A program made the position numbers and the translations under genes. Shown one piece after another: positions 38,113-50,800 of a stretch of DNA of 55,179 bases. Each line of letters opens with the position of its first letter. Position 1 is the first letter of the stretch. Origin of the DNA: Porphyromonadaceae bacterium. Lineage in GTDB: Bacteria > Bacteroidota > Bacteroidia > Bacteroidales > Porphyromonadaceae. The notes beneath the pieces are model-generated. The model saw only the letters and a program-made list of their open reading frames with translations. It was not told the DNA's origin and ran no database searches. The stretch lies in NCBI GenBank assembly GCA_030528555.1, contig JAUMYQ010000003.1, positions 108,717 through 163,895 on the forward strand, given 5' to 3'.

Positions 38113-39361
38113 TGCGCTGAGCAACTGCCCTTGCCTCCCTCATAATCTCCTCTTCTCCCTCAACATGCCCACCACGCATCAGGATACGTCCATCTACAAT
38201 AACTGTATCAACACTACTACCCGAAGCAGAGTAAACCAAGTTAGAAACAAGGTCATTGAGTGGGGTCATCTCTGGACGATTAAGTGAAACGAGACACAGG
38301 TCCGCCAGTCTACCCTCCTCGATACGCCCAATGTCCAGCCCCAATATATCTGCTCCTACTGATGTTGCAGAGGCAAATATATCACGTGCCGATACGGCTG
38401 TACTGTCAAACCGCCATACCTTACCAAGGAGCGATGCCAAGCGCATGGCATGAAACATATCAAGGTTATTAGAAGAGCTACAGCCATCCGTTCCTAAGCC
38501 CACCTTAATACGCTTATCCTTCATTCGCTCATACTCGAAAGCATAACCAGAAGCAAGCTTCATATTAGATGCAGGATTGTGAACGACACTTACTCCATAT
38601 TTAGCCAACAGTTCCATCTCTTCTTCATCTACCCATACCACATGAGCCAAAATAAGGTTAGGACCGAGTATCCCTAACCTTTCCAGATAGCGCACGGGGG
38701 TGGTACCATGTAAGCGTACGCACTCATCTACCTCACCCTTCGTCTCGGATAAATGCAGATGTATCTTGACATTGTGTTCCGTAGCGAACTGGTGACAGAA
38801 TTGTAGCTGCTTGCCACTCACTGTGTAGATAGCATGCGGTCCGAGGTTGAAGTTAATACGATTGCTAAGCGTAGAAAAATAGTTTAAATACTCATGGCTC
38901 CGCTTACGGTCAAGTTTGGCACGCTCAGAGTTGCCTTGATCAAAGAGCGTGTAAGAAATCATAGCCCTAAGCCCCATCTCTTCGGCTGCTCGAGCCGTCT
39001 CTTTGGGGTGCATGTACATATCCAGAAAACAAGTAGTCCCTGTTTTAATCATTTCCAAACAAGCGAGCCTTGCTCCCACGTAAACATCATGAGCGGTCAT
39101 ATTACTCTCTACAGGCCAAATATAATCCTGTAACCATGTCATCAGAGGCAAATCATCGCCATAGCCACGATGCAGGGTCATCGCCGCATGAGTATGTGTA
39201 TTGATGAGGCCAGGGATTACTGCCATATCGGTAGCATCTATGAGCGTTGCTCCCATAGATAGATCAATATGCTCTGCAATGCGGTCTATTCTACTACCTG
39301 TAATAAGGAGGTCTATCTGCCTACCTTCATGATAAGCATTCTTAATAAGTATCTGCTCCAT
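38087..39361 (-). CDS. mtaD: Amidohydrolase, MtaD-type (5'-methylthioadenosine/S-adenosylhomocysteine deaminase)
   Basis: A 424-residue metal-dependent amidohydrolase. The metal ligands HTH lie at about 56-58 (LINTHTHAAM). Further ligands are in HLHLSETKGEVDEC and in the Asp of GLGTDGCSSSNNLD. The closest recognisable family is the deaminases acting on 5'-methylthioadenosine and S-adenosylhomocysteine, although related chlorohydrolase/guanine-deaminase subfamilies share the motifs, so the substrate is moderately certain. Stop codons of this gene and queG overlap by 26 bases, so their transcripts are convergent. It is probably a single-gene unit. Confidence 0.82.
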   Translation of the reverse strand: MEQILIKNAYHEGRQIDLLITGSRIDRIAEHIDLSMGATLIDATDMAVIPGLINTHTHAAMTLHRGYGDDLPLMTWLQDYIWPVESNMTAHDVYVGARLACLEMIKTGTTCFLDMYMHPKETARAAEEMGLRAMISYTLFDQGNSERAKLDRKRSHEYLNYFSTLSNRINFNLGPHAIYTVSGKQLQFCHQFATEHNVKIHLHLSETKGEVDECVRLHGTTPVRYLERLGILGPNLILAHVVWVDEEEMELLAKYGVSVVHNPASNMKLASGYAFEYERMKDKRIKVGLGTDGCSSSNNLDMFHAMRLASLLGKVWRFDSTAVSARDIFASATSVGADILGLDIGRIEEGRLADLCLVSLNRPEMTPLNDLVSNLVYSASGSSVDTVIVDGRILMRGGHVEGEEEIMREARAVAQRIIPKRWGH

Positions 39362-39473
39362 TGTTATTGTTTATTAAATCACCTAAATGTACATCTTCTA
39401 CGTCAAACAAGAACATGTCATAGCATTGCTGCATCAATCTCTCGATAGGTTCATCAAACAACTGATTTTGCCA

Positions 39474-41774
39474 CTATACGCAAGTGATCGTATAGGTCAC
39501 ACCTCGCTCAGTATTAAAAAGGATACTGCCCGAGTAGAGGTGGGATAATTTCACTCGCTTACCTGTACTACTCTTGATGCTCGCAACTTGTCTCCCCTCG
39601 GGCAAACGTATCCGACAAGGCTTCCCAGAGTCAGATCGGATGTTTATCGAATCGAGCTTGCCCTCATCCCAGCTAAAGTCTAGAGTAAAGTTGCCTTCAG
39701 CACGGAGGCCAGAAATACTTCCCGAAGCCCAAGCCTTGGGCAGTGCTGGCAAGAGGACTATATCACCTGTGTAGCTCTGCAATAGCATCTCAGCAATACC
39801 AGCCGTTGCTCCGAAGTTACCATCAATCTGAAATGGAGGGTGAGCATCGAAGAGGTTCTCATACACACCGCCATCACGCACATTCATACTTACTCCTGTA
39901 TAGGTAGTATAGTTAAGGGCTTGCTTGAGCAAACTCCTAGCACGCTCACCATCCCAAAGCCTTGCCCAGAGCGCAATCTTCCACGCTCTGCTCCAGCCTG
40001 TGCCATTCTCTCCTCTTGCTACGAGGCTCGTACGAGCAGCATCGAGCATCTTGCCTGGATCTGTCATCGAGAGCTGTGTGCCAGGATAGAGTGCAATGAG
40101 GTGTGAGAGATGGCGATGCTCGTCTTTAGGGTCATCTTCCGTCTGTAGCCATTCCCGTAGCTGTCCCCAAGAGCCGATGTGTAGCCCACGGTCTAACCCC
40201 ATCAGCCTATCATTCAGATTACGGCTTAACTTGGTTGGGAGCTTCACGACCTTACCAGCCTTATAGGTCGCCAAGAATAGCTCGTAGATGAGCTGCTGCG
40301 CATAAGGCACAGCATCCTCCCAAGGACCATGCTCGGGCGACCACTCTTCGGGAGCAATCCATAGACCTCGCTCGTCTTTTTTCATTCTATCCAACCAATA
40401 CTCCACGGCGGATATCATTGTGGGCAGGGCTACTCGGCGCAGATACTCCTTATCTTGCGTGTAGAGATAGTGCTGCCACAAGTGCATCGAGTACCAAGCA
40501 TTGGCAGGACGGTTAATGTTCCAGTCCGTATGCCCAAAGATATTACTCTGCGTGTGTACGCTCCAGCCTCTCAACCCCTCGTTCTTAGCCGTACACCTCA
40601 TTCCCCCATCGAGCTTGGCTGCCTCGATAGCCAAATAATTGAGGAAGGGCAGGTGGCACTCCGAGAGGTTCGTCACCTCGCTAGGCCAATAGTTCATCTG
40701 GATATTGATGTTGGTATGAATATCACTTTCCCAGGGGGGGGTGTTGCTATCGTTCCAAATGCCTTGCAGATTGTTGGGCAGGCTCATACCACGGCTAGAG
40801 GCGATCATTAGGTAGCGACCATACTGGAAGTATAGCTCATCAAGATAGTTTTGCTCTCGCTCTATGCGTACTAGTTCGTCTGTTGTGAGCGTCAGCGGAT
40901 CAGTCGTACTATTATCCCCAAGGTTTAGCTTGACCCGATCATAAAGATGCTTGTAGTCCTTGATATGCTGACGCTTGATGGCTACGTAGCCCTGCTCTCT
41001 GGCCTTATCCAATCGCTCTGCCATCCGCTGGCGTACATCACCGAGCGTCCCCGAAATATAGGAGGCTTGGGTGATATCGTAGTTAGTGCCAGCTGCAAGG
41101 TATAGGATTAACTCATCCGTCTCATCTATATGTAGGAGGTCCTTATCCTCCTCATCGAGGCTCAACGCTCCCCCTCTCACCACGACCTCTAGCGCAGCGG
41201 CATAGCTAATGAGTTCGAAACTACCCGAAAATCCTAGGCGAGCCGAGAGGCCATCCGATCCAAGCACGATCTGCGCAGCCTCTGACTTAGGCTGAGCAGA
41301 GCTCAAACGTAGGTCCATGGTCAGTGTTGCTCCCTTGCTCGCCGTGCAACGCACAGCAATAATCTTGTGAGGGAAGCTAGCGAGTAGCTCACGCTCGTAG
41401 CGCACATCCCCATCGGTATAGAACACTCGCCCGAGAGCCTCATCTAAGCTAAGCGTACGGCTATAGTCCGAATAGCTGGTCGTGGGTGTTGTAAGCGTGA
41501 TGTAACCAAAGTTTTGGTACGCACCTCTTATCTCGGGGCTACCTGTCCAAAGCGTTTTTTCATTGAACTGGATAACCTCCTGTCGAGGGTCGCCCATAAA
41601 CATAGCACCAAGCTCACCATTACCAATGGGTAGCCCTTGACTCATCCACGTATAGGCTGGACGATCGTAGCGTAGGATCATCGGTCGCTGAGTAGTAGTC
41701 GCCTCTGCTCTCGTTGCCGACACGGCTAACGAGAGAGCAAATGAGGCGCAAAGCGCACGCAGTGTTGCAATCAT
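39474..41774 (-). CDS. Glycoside hydrolase family 95 (alpha-fucosidase-like), exported
   Basis: A 766-residue exported glycosidase. The N-terminus is a typical signal peptide (about 1-25, [25 protein letters not shown]). GH95 hallmarks are visible: [20 protein letters not shown] and [12 protein letters not shown] near the start, [15 protein letters not shown] and [22 protein letters not shown] in the catalytic (alpha/alpha)6 barrel. Family members release alpha-1,2-linked fucose or related L-sugars from glycans such as mucin. No SusC/SusD pair, sulfatase or other glycosidase is nearby, so it is not part of a visible polysaccharide locus. Final substrate is an inference. Confidence 0.9.
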   Translation of the reverse strand: MIATLRALCASFALSLAVSATRAEATTTQRPMILRYDRPAYTWMSQGLPIGNGELGAMFMGDPRQEVIQFNEKTLWTGSPEIRGAYQNFGYITLTTPTTSYSDYSRTLSLDEALGRVFYTDGDVRYERELLASFPHKIIAVRCTASKGATLTMDLRLSSAQPKSEAAQIVLGSDGLSARLGFSGSFELISYAAALEVVVRGGALSLDEEDKDLLHIDETDELILYLAAGTNYDITQASYISGTLGDVRQRMAERLDKAREQGYVAIKRQHIKDYKHLYDRVKLNLGDNSTTDPLTLTTDELVRIEREQNYLDELYFQYGRYLMIASSRGMSLPNNLQGIWNDSNTPPWESDIHTNINIQMNYWPSEVTNLSECHLPFLNYLAIEAAKLDGGMRCTAKNEGLRGWSVHTQSNIFGHTDWNINRPANAWYSMHLWQHYLYTQDKEYLRRVALPTMISAVEYWLDRMKKDERGLWIAPEEWSPEHGPWEDAVPYAQQLIYELFLATYKAGKVVKLPTKLSRNLNDRLMGLDRGLHIGSWGQLREWLQTEDDPKDEHRHLSHLIALYPGTQLSMTDPGKMLDAARTSLVARGENGTGWSRAWKIALWARLWDGERARSLLKQALNYTTYTGVSMNVRDGGVYENLFDAHPPFQIDGNFGATAGIAEMLLQSYTGDIVLLPALPKAWASGSISGLRAEGNFTLDFSWDEGKLDSINIRSDSGKPCRIRLPEGRQVASIKSSTGKRVKLSHLYSGSILFNTERGVTYTITCV

Positions 41775-41829
41775 AATCTGATGTTTTTGTGTTATTGACT
41801 ATCTGAAAATCGTTGGTTCATCTAATCGC

Positions 41830-41871
41830 ATGGGGCATAGCAAGACGATATATGCGCTTGCTATGCCCCAT
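41830..41871. terminator. Hairpin downstream of the YbiT-like ABC-F gene
   Basis: Perfect 15-base arms (41830-41844 and 41857-41871) with a 12-base loop lie 28 bases beyond the ABC-F stop and before the GH95 gene on the same strand. No T run follows. Confidence 0.6.
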
Positions 41872-41898
41872 CGAACCGTTGAATTTGAATGTAATTCC

Positions 41899-43533
<1,635 letters not shown>

Positions 43534-43553
43534 TTATTCTTGATTGTGTGGCA

Positions 43554-43585
43554 CAAAGATACGACAATTAGAGCCTGCCCCCAAA
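43554..43585 (-). promoter_or_regulatory. Promoter of the YbiT-like ABC-F gene
   Basis: On the minus strand TTTG (43585-43582), a 20-base spacer and TATCTTTG (43561-43554) fit the Bacteroidota consensus. Leader about 35 bases. Confidence 0.7.
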
Positions 43586-43985
43586 GCGTAGCCCTAGCCA
43601 TGCTTTTACCCCTCCTACTTATGAACATGCCGCTCCAAGCAACATCCCCTCTATATAGAACATGCCCCTATTGCTCCTCAATTAGTCTAATGTACCATGA
43701 AAGACATAACAGCTTCACCGATTCAAGGGTAACCGCATAAAATCGGGTTGATGAGAGCTAATAGCTTGATATTGAGTAGAGAGTGCGGTTTCTACTCGGC
43801 TAAGGGGAACGGATAAGAAACGAGCGAGGTGCTTCCTGCTTCTTGATTTTGCAACATTACAAATATCCCTTACTTCTTACCAGCAAAGGTACTCATTTCC
43901 CGATGAAAAACACTTGAAACAGAAGAATTTCATTGCTTTTGATAAATAACTCTCTAAATCTTTCGTTATTACCCTATTGATGTTG

Positions 43986-43993
43986 TACCTTTG
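43986..43993 (+). promoter_or_regulatory. -7 element of the type I R-M operon
   Basis: TACCTTTG matches TAnnTTTG, 42 bases before the regulator ATG at 44036. The upstream TTTCG at 43961-43965 is only a near match to a -33 box (20-base spacing). Confidence 0.5.
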
Positions 43994-44035
43994 TAGATGA
44001 GTACTAACATCATTAGTATATAAAATCATCGTATT

Positions 44036-44245
44036 ATGGCAATGAACAGGATAAAGGCAGTATTAGCCGAGAAGCAACTAACGAGTAAATGGCTTGCCCA
44101 AGAGTTGGGAAAGGCGGAAAATACTGTTTCTCGTTGGTGCTCCAATAGAGTACAGCCCTCTTTGGAAAATCTTGTAGAGATTGCCAAAGTGCTCGACATA
44201 GAGGTGAGAATGCTCATCACCCCCACAAAAGACAAGTCGATATAA
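44036..44245 (+). CDS. Small XRE-family regulator leading the R-M operon
   Basis: A 69-residue helix-turn-helix protein (HTH at about residues 5-62, LTSKWLAQELGKAENTVSRW). There is almost nothing outside the DNA-binding domain. It ends 10 bases before hsdM and is the first gene of the operon. By position and size it resembles the small controller proteins that time restriction gene expression in some R-M systems, so autoregulation and delayed hsdR expression are plausible inferences. No operator repeats are certain by eye. Confidence 0.85.
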   Translation: MAMNRIKAVLAEKQLTSKWLAQELGKAENTVSRWCSNRVQPSLENLVEIAKVLDIEVRMLITPTKDKSI

Positions 44246-44255
44246 ACAACAGACT

Positions 44256-45854
44256 ATGGCTAAGAAAAAGAAGATAGAAGAGGCGGCTATGCCCAGCCTC
44301 GAAACCATACTATTCAACTGCCGAGAGTATCTCCGCAGTAATGCTTCGCTCAACGATAAGCGAGACCTACTTCTGACGCTCGTCTTCCTACGCTTCATTG
44401 GCGAGAAGTTTGAGGACGAACAGCAGGCACTCCGCCAGCAATGCCACGATAATGGCATGACAGACGAGGCGGAGATACAAGACTTCCTCGACCAGCCTGG
44501 TATGTATAGCGGTGTAGCCTTCGTACCACCTGTGGCTCGCTGGAGCGAACTGACCCTTCTCCCCCCAACGAAGCTCAATGCCGCCCTCGACGATGCCTTG
44601 ATGGCTCTCGAGGATAGTGGCGATACCTTCAAAGGCTGTGTGCGTCTGGGGCTTTTCACGAGTATCCACCTCGAGGCGAATGTCATCAAGAAGGTAATGG
44701 ACGAGGTGAGCAAGATTTCGCACAAGACCTTCGGCACGGAGCGAGACCTCATCGGGCGAGTGTACGAATACTTCCTCAAGAGCTTTGCCATCAATGCCAC
44801 CAAGGAGGAGGGCGAGTTCTATACGCCCCATGATATCGTGGAGCTGATTGCCGCCTTTATCGAGCCTTTCGATGGCACGCTCTACGACCCTTGTTGTGGC
44901 TCGGGCGGTATGTTTGTGCAGTGTGCCAAGTATGTCGAGGCGAAGCAGGGCGACATCATGCAGGTCAATGTCTATGGGCAGGAGGCAGACCCTGCCACTT
45001 ACCGCTTGGCAAAGATGAACCTCGCCATGCGTGGCATCTCGCACCACCTCGGCGAACGCAATGCCTCCACCTTCTCCAATGATATGCACCGAGGCTTGAC
45101 CTTCGACTACATCATGGCGAACCCACCCTTCAACCTCAAGAAATGGTATGACCCTTCGCTGAGCCACGATGCTCGCTGGGCAGACTATGGGCTACCGCCC
45201 GAGGGCAATGCCAACTATGCTTGGATACTGCACATGCTCTCCAAACTCCGTCCCCAGCGTGGTGTGGCAGGCTTCCTCTTGGCGAATGGGGCTTTGGGCG
45301 ACGGCGATGCGGTGGCTATTCGTCAAAAACTCATCGAGGCGGACAAGATAGAGGCGATTATCGTCCTACCCCGAGAACTCTTCTACACGACCGACATCTC
45401 CGTTACGCTGTGGATACTCAACCAAAACAAGCGTGGCGGACGCTGGCACGACCGCAAGCTCCGCTCTCGTGTGGGCGAAGTGCTGTTTATGGACTTGCGT
45501 AGCTGGACGGACAATCCTGTCAAGGGGGAGCAGAAGAAGAAAGTCCTCCTCACAGCAGAGCAAACCCAGCGAGCCGTCGGCATCTATCATGCTTGGCAGG
45601 CGGAGGGGACGGACGGTGCGAACTATGCCGAACCTGAGCTTTATCGCTCTGTCAGCATTGAGGAATTGAGGGCGAATGCCTTCTCCCTTGTCCCCAGTCG
45701 CTACATCGAGTTTGTAGACCGTGATAGCTCGATTAAGTATGACGAGGTCTTGCAGGGTACTACCCAAAGGGTGCAAGACCTACTACGTCGCCAACAAGAC
45801 AATAGCGAAGCCCTACGCAACGCCCTCAAACACCTTGGTTATGACTGCGAATAA
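44256..45854 (+). CDS. hsdM: Type I restriction-modification DNA methyltransferase subunit
   Basis: A 532-residue N6-adenine methyltransferase, the modification subunit of a type I system. The N-terminal HsdM helical domain covers about 12-150 (ETILFNCREYLRSNASLNDKRD), the catalytic domain about 165-430. The SAM site DPCCGSGG is at 211-218 and the catalytic NPPF at 289-292. It would work with HsdS (target recognition) and, with HsdR, form the restriction complex. Its 3' end overlaps hsdS by 14 bases. Codon use and G/C content look higher than in the downstream CBASS genes. Confidence 0.96.
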   Translation: MAKKKKIEEAAMPSLETILFNCREYLRSNASLNDKRDLLLTLVFLRFIGEKFEDEQQALRQQCHDNGMTDEAEIQDFLDQPGMYSGVAFVPPVARWSELTLLPPTKLNAALDDALMALEDSGDTFKGCVRLGLFTSIHLEANVIKKVMDEVSKISHKTFGTERDLIGRVYEYFLKSFAINATKEEGEFYTPHDIVELIAAFIEPFDGTLYDPCCGSGGMFVQCAKYVEAKQGDIMQVNVYGQEADPATYRLAKMNLAMRGISHHLGERNASTFSNDMHRGLTFDYIMANPPFNLKKWYDPSLSHDARWADYGLPPEGNANYAWILHMLSKLRPQRGVAGFLLANGALGDGDAVAIRQKLIEADKIEAIIVLPRELFYTTDISVTLWILNQNKRGGRWHDRKLRSRVGEVLFMDLRSWTDNPVKGEQKKKVLLTAEQTQRAVGIYHAWQAEGTDGANYAEPELYRSVSIEELRANAFSLVPSRYIEFVDRDSSIKYDEVLQGTTQRVQDLLRRQQDNSEALRNALKHLGYDCE

Positions 45855-46941
45855 GACGAAGTGGGTACGCCTCGGGGATTATATCGAGCAAAGGCGAGAA
45901 AAGAATACATACTCGGACTTGCCGATTAGAGGTGTCGCTCGGGAGGGCTTTATTCCTCCTAAGCAGTTAGATGCTGACACCTCGATATACAATGTATTCT
46001 ACAAAAATGACTTTGTATTTAACCCAGCGAGAATGGAACTAAACTCTATCGCTCTAAATACAGAGTATGATAAGGCTATTTGCTCCTCGTTGTATGAGAT
46101 ATTTTATGTCAGCAACCCAGAAAAGTTACTACCAGAGTACCTAAATCTGTACCTTAAAAGGGACGAATTTGCGAGATATTGTAGCTATGATGCTATTGGT
46201 TCTGCTCGTAATTACTTTCGAGTTGCCAATATGCAGGACATCCGCATCCCCCTACCGAGCATGGAGGTGCAGCGAGATTTGGTGGTGACTTACGAGGGCT
46301 TGAAGCGTCTTGACGAAGACAACGAAGCCTTGATTGCTCCGCTGACCGAGGCTTGCGGAGCCTTTATCGTAAACTGCAAAAGCAAATACCCCTCCGCCCC
46401 CCTCGGAGACTACATCGAGGGGGTGGACGAACGCAACAGCGAGGGGAAATACTTGGTAGAGGATGTGAGAGGGATAAGCATAGAAAAGAAGTTTATTGAC
46501 ACCAAAGCCAATATGGAGGGGGTAGGGCTAAACCCGTACAAAGTTGTTTGCCCTCAAACCTTCGCCTTTGTATCTGTTACCTCACGCAATGGGGGTAAAA
46601 TATCTCTTGCCATCAATAACACGGAGCAAACCTATATAGTATCATCTTCGTACGATGTTTTTAGGTGTAAAGAGGAGCTTCTTCCCGAGTATCTCTATAT
46701 GCTATTAAGTCGGGAGGACTTTGACCGCTATGCTCGCTTTAATTCGTGGGGCAGTGCCAGAGAAACATTCGATTGGACGGAACTTTGCCGAGTCCAAATC
46801 CCCCTGCCCCCGATAGAGATACAGCAGTCTATTGTACACCTTTACCAGTGTATCGAGGAGGCGAAGTGTATAGCCAGCGAAGCCCGCGAGCAGCTCCGTG
46901 AGCTTTGCCCAGCCCTTATCCAGCGAGCCATTCACAGCTAA
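45841..46941 (+). CDS. hsdS: Type I restriction-modification specificity subunit
   Basis: A 366-residue protein with two similar halves, each a target-recognition domain followed by a conserved helix. Half 1 begins TKWVRLGDYIEQRREKN and contains GSARNYFRVANMQDIRIPLP. Half 2 begins SAPLGDYIEGVDERN and contains GSARETFDWTELCRVQIPLP. The ATG at 45841 was chosen since it opens this repeat structure and overlaps the end of hsdM by 14 bases, as expected for translational coupling. The recognised DNA sequence cannot be read from the protein. Only one hsdS is present, without a visible recombinase or second partial hsdS for shuffling. Confidence 0.93.
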   Translation: MTANKTKWVRLGDYIEQRREKNTYSDLPIRGVAREGFIPPKQLDADTSIYNVFYKNDFVFNPARMELNSIALNTEYDKAICSSLYEIFYVSNPEKLLPEYLNLYLKRDEFARYCSYDAIGSARNYFRVANMQDIRIPLPSMEVQRDLVVTYEGLKRLDEDNEALIAPLTEACGAFIVNCKSKYPSAPLGDYIEGVDERNSEGKYLVEDVRGISIEKKFIDTKANMEGVGLNPYKVVCPQTFAFVSVTSRNGGKISLAINNTEQTYIVSSSYDVFRCKEELLPEYLYMLLSREDFDRYARFNSWGSARETFDWTELCRVQIPLPPIEIQQSIVHLYQCIEEAKCIASEAREQLRELCPALIQRAIHS

Positions 46942-46959
46942 GAGATATACAGACGAAGT

Positions 46960-47835
46960 ATGAGCAAGATTTCGATACGATTTTTCAACGACCGAGAGGT
47001 GCGAGCCGTTTGGGACGAGGCGGAGTCTAAATGGTGGTTCTCTGTGTTGGACATCATAGGCGTGCTGAATGACCAAGACGATTACAACAAAAATAGAAAC
47101 TACTGGAAGTATCTCAAGACGAAGCTCAAACGAGAGGGTAACGAAGTGGTTAGTGCCACTAACCAGTTGCGCCTGCTTGCTCCCGATGGCAAAAAGCGTC
47201 TGACAGATACGCTCGATGACAAAGGCGTGGTTGCATTGGCTCAGAGCTTCCCCAACGCACGAGCCATGCGCTTCGTGGAGTGGTTTGTAGGCGGAGAAGA
47301 AACGGTTGACGGGCGTAGTCGATCCAAGGCGTATGCCCTCTTTGAGAGCGAGCTACTGGAGGGGATTGAGGTTGGTACGGTGCGGGGGTTGCAACAGATA
47401 CATGCCTACCTCTTTGGCGGACTTTACGACTTCGCAGGGCAAATCCGCCAAGTCAATATCGCCAAGGGTGGCTTTCAGTTTGCGATGGCTCAGTATCTAC
47501 CTACCACCCTTAGCCATATCGAGCAAATGCCAGAGCAATCTTGGGAACAGATAGTGGACAAGTATGTAGAGATGAATATCGCCCACCCCTTCAGAGAAGG
47601 CAATGGGCGTGCCACACGTATTTGGCTCGACCTGATGCTCAAGAAGCAACTTGGGCTGTGTGTAGACTGGAGTCGAGTGGATAAGTATGCCTATCTCGAA
47701 GCCATGAGAGCCAGTGTGGCAGATGCCTCTGGCTTGAAACGCCTGCTACACCCAGCTATGACCGATAAAATCAATGATAGAGAAACCTTTATGAAGGGGA
47801 TTGACTACTCGTATTACTACGAGCAGGAAGACTGA
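46960..47835 (+). CDS. Bro-N domain fused to a class III-type Fic protein
   Basis: A 291-residue fusion. Residues ~5-110 resemble a Bro-N domain (IRFFNDREVRAVWDEAESKW, WFSVLDIIGVL), a probable DNA-binding module seen in phage antirepressors. Residues ~125-265 form a Fic core with IHAYLFGGLYDFAGQIR and the AMP-transferase motif HPFREGNGR (209-217), all key residues present. The C-terminus has SYYYEQ (284-289), matching the C-terminal inhibitory [ST]xxxE[GN] motif of class III Fic enzymes except for Gln at the last position. A similar text SELLEG occurs at 130-135. It lies 18 bases after hsdS and 27 before hsdR, so it belongs to the operon. Target and purpose are unknown. Confidence 0.88.
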   Translation: MSKISIRFFNDREVRAVWDEAESKWWFSVLDIIGVLNDQDDYNKNRNYWKYLKTKLKREGNEVVSATNQLRLLAPDGKKRLTDTLDDKGVVALAQSFPNARAMRFVEWFVGGEETVDGRSRSKAYALFESELLEGIEVGTVRGLQQIHAYLFGGLYDFAGQIRQVNIAKGGFQFAMAQYLPTTLSHIEQMPEQSWEQIVDKYVEMNIAHPFREGNGRATRIWLDLMLKKQLGLCVDWSRVDKYAYLEAMRASVADASGLKRLLHPAMTDKINDRETFMKGIDYSYYYEQED

Positions 47836-47862
47836 ATACCCCCTCAATAAATCACGAAGCCT

Positions 47863-50800
47863 ATGAAGTTTTACGAAAGCGAGTACGAACAGGCTCTCAT
47901 CGACCTCCTCTGTGAGGTAGGCTGGGACTATACACACGGCAGTAAGCTACATCGCACGAATAGGGATATGCTCCTCACGGACGACCTCCGTAGCTTCCTC
48001 GAGGAGCAACACCTCGAGCTGGAGAGCGAAGATGTAGAGAGCATCATCGACCACCTCCGCCACACTGGAGGGCAGACGCACTTTGCCCAGCTACGCTCCA
48101 CCTATCGCCTCCTTATAGAGGGCTACCGATATACGAGGCAGAGCGATGGACAGGCTTTCGACATCGCTTACATAGACTTCGATGAGGTGGGGCGTAACCG
48201 CTTCCGAGTAGTCAACCAGTTTGAGGTGGGCTATGGGCAGGGCAGTGATATTCGCATCCCCGATGTGCTCCTCTTTGTCAATGGCATACCGCTCTGCATC
48301 ATGGAGCTGAAAAATCCTACCGATGCCACGGCGACGATAGCCGATGCCTACGAGCAAATCCACACCCGCTACAAGAGAGACATTCCTCACCTGCTGAGGT
48401 ATTGCTCCCTATCCTGCATCAGCGATGCCACACGCAACAACACCAAGCTCGGCACGACCTACACGCCCTACGAGCATTACTATGCTTGGAAGAAGGTTCA
48501 CAACGAAGACCCAGCCGCCCAAAGTGGCATCGACCAAGTGCGTACCCTTGTGAACGGTGTCTATGCCCCCGAGCGTTTCTTAGAAATTCTGCGAGACTAT
48601 GTCTATTTCCCCGATGCCAAGAGCGATAGAGAGGAAGAGGTGGTGTGTCGCTATCCGCAATTCTTCGCCACACGTATGCTCAGAGACAATGTCCTCAGAG
48701 CTTATGCCGAGGGCGACCACCGTGGAGGAACTTACTTCGGGGCTACGGGCTGTGGCAAGACCTATACGATGATGTTTCTGGCACGGCAACTCTCGCTCCG
48801 CTCGCCCGAATTGGGGTCGCCTACCATCGTGATGATTGTAGACCGTGAGGATTTGCAGTCGCAGGCTGGCAAGCTCTTTCTCCGCTCCGAAGGGTTTCTC
48901 TCGCTCGGTGCGACCAAGGTCATCGATAGCCGTGCCGACCTCAAAACAGAGATGAGTCTACGCACTTCGGGAGGCTTTTTCATCTGTACGATACAGAAGT
49001 TTTGCGAGGAGACGGGGCTGCTCAACGAGCGATGCAACATTGTTTGCTTCTCGGACGAAGCCCACCGCACGCAAGTGAGGCTCAATACCCAGCTCAAAGT
49101 AAAAGACAAGACACCCGAGGGCAAAGAGGGAAAAGGCGATGCGCTGGGAGCTTTCGTTACTAAGCCCTATGCCGAGCTACTGCGTACAGCTTTCCCCAAT
49201 GCCACCTTCGTGGGCTTTACGGGTACGCCTATTGATGATACAATTCAGGTCTTCGGACAGATTGTCGATAGCTATACGATGCAGCAGGCTGTGGCAGACG
49301 GCATCACTCGAGATATTAAGTATATCCCACGCATAGCAAAGGTTACTCTCGAAGCCGAAAAAGTGCAGCAGATAGATGCCTACTACCAGCAGTGTGGCGA
49401 GGAGGGAGCTACCGAAGCCGATATTGCGACAAGTAAGAAGGCTATGAGTGCGATGGAGGTTATCCTGGGCGATGACGAGCGTTTGGAACGCTTAGCAGCT
49501 GACATTGTAGCACACTACACTGAGGCTTGCGATAATCGGGCTGATGTGGTGCAGAAAGCGATGATTGTGTGTAGCAAACGGCACATCGCCTACCGCCTCC
49601 TCAAGAAGTTTGAGCAGCTTCGCCCCGACTGGTTCGAGGAGCGTAAGTCGCCCGACGACAGCCGTCTGACCAAAGAGACGCTACAACGGCTCAGCCCTAT
49701 GCCTACGATTGCTATGGTAGCAACACGCAGTGCCAACGACCCTGCCGATATGTATCATTATCTTGGCGACAAGAAGCGTATCAAAGAGCTGGACGAGGCG
49801 TTCAAAGCCCCCGAGAGCAACTTCCGTGTAGTCATCGTGGTAGATATGTGGATTATGGGCTTCGATGTGCCTTGTCTCACCTATCTCTACAACGACAAAC
49901 CGCTGCAAAAGCAAACTTTGATACAGACCATCAGCCGTGTGAATCGCAACTACCCAGGCAAAGACTTTGGTTATGTGATTGACTACATCGGTATTCACAA
50001 AAACATGATGGAGGCGATGCGTCGCTTCGGGGGCGAGGATTTCGGACCCAGCGAGGACGATGTGGCTCAAGCCCACGAAGCCTTACGCATCGAGTTGGAG
50101 ATTATCCAGCAGGTCTTTGCAGGCTTTGACCTCTCTCCCTTTACGGACAAAGAGGCGACACCCTTGGCACGCCTCGACTGCCTCTCTCGGGCTGCGGAAT
50201 ATATCATTACGATGAGCCAGATGCTCCATGTAGATGGCGGTAAGGGTGTGCCTCAAAAGGTAGATGCCAAGACTTTCTTCCTTGCCCATGTGAAGCGACT
50301 TAGGGCAGCTTACGATATTTGCCAGCCCTCGAATGTTCTCTCGCACGACGAACTCACCCTCTCGCAGTGCTACATGGCTGTGGCATCGTATGTGCGTAAG
50401 ACCTCGGGCGAGAAGCACGATGTAGAGAGCATGAACAAGGCGGTCGAACGCATGGTATCGGAGGCACTGCGTTGCAACTCGGTCGTAAGCATCTTGGACA
50501 CCGATGTAGAAGAGCAAATCTTTAGCCCTGAGTTTACCGAGCAGCTCAAAGACATTAAGCTCCCTGCCACAAGGCTCGAGCTCCTCATCAAGATGCTGCG
50601 CAAGACCATCCGAGAGTACAAAAACACCAATAAAGTCGCTGCCGAGCGGTACGAAGAACTGCTCCGTAAGACATTGGAGGCGTATCACGAGCGTAGGGCG
50701 GCACTCTCTGCAGCAGAAGCCTCTGCCACACAGAGCGAAGCCGTTACCGCCATCATTGACGAAGCCACAAGGCAGGCGATGGATCTGCTCCGTCAGCTGG

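Noticed and set aside
44388-45167. 259-codon minus-strand frame inside hsdM
   Set aside because: Antisense to conserved methylase motifs and without independent support.
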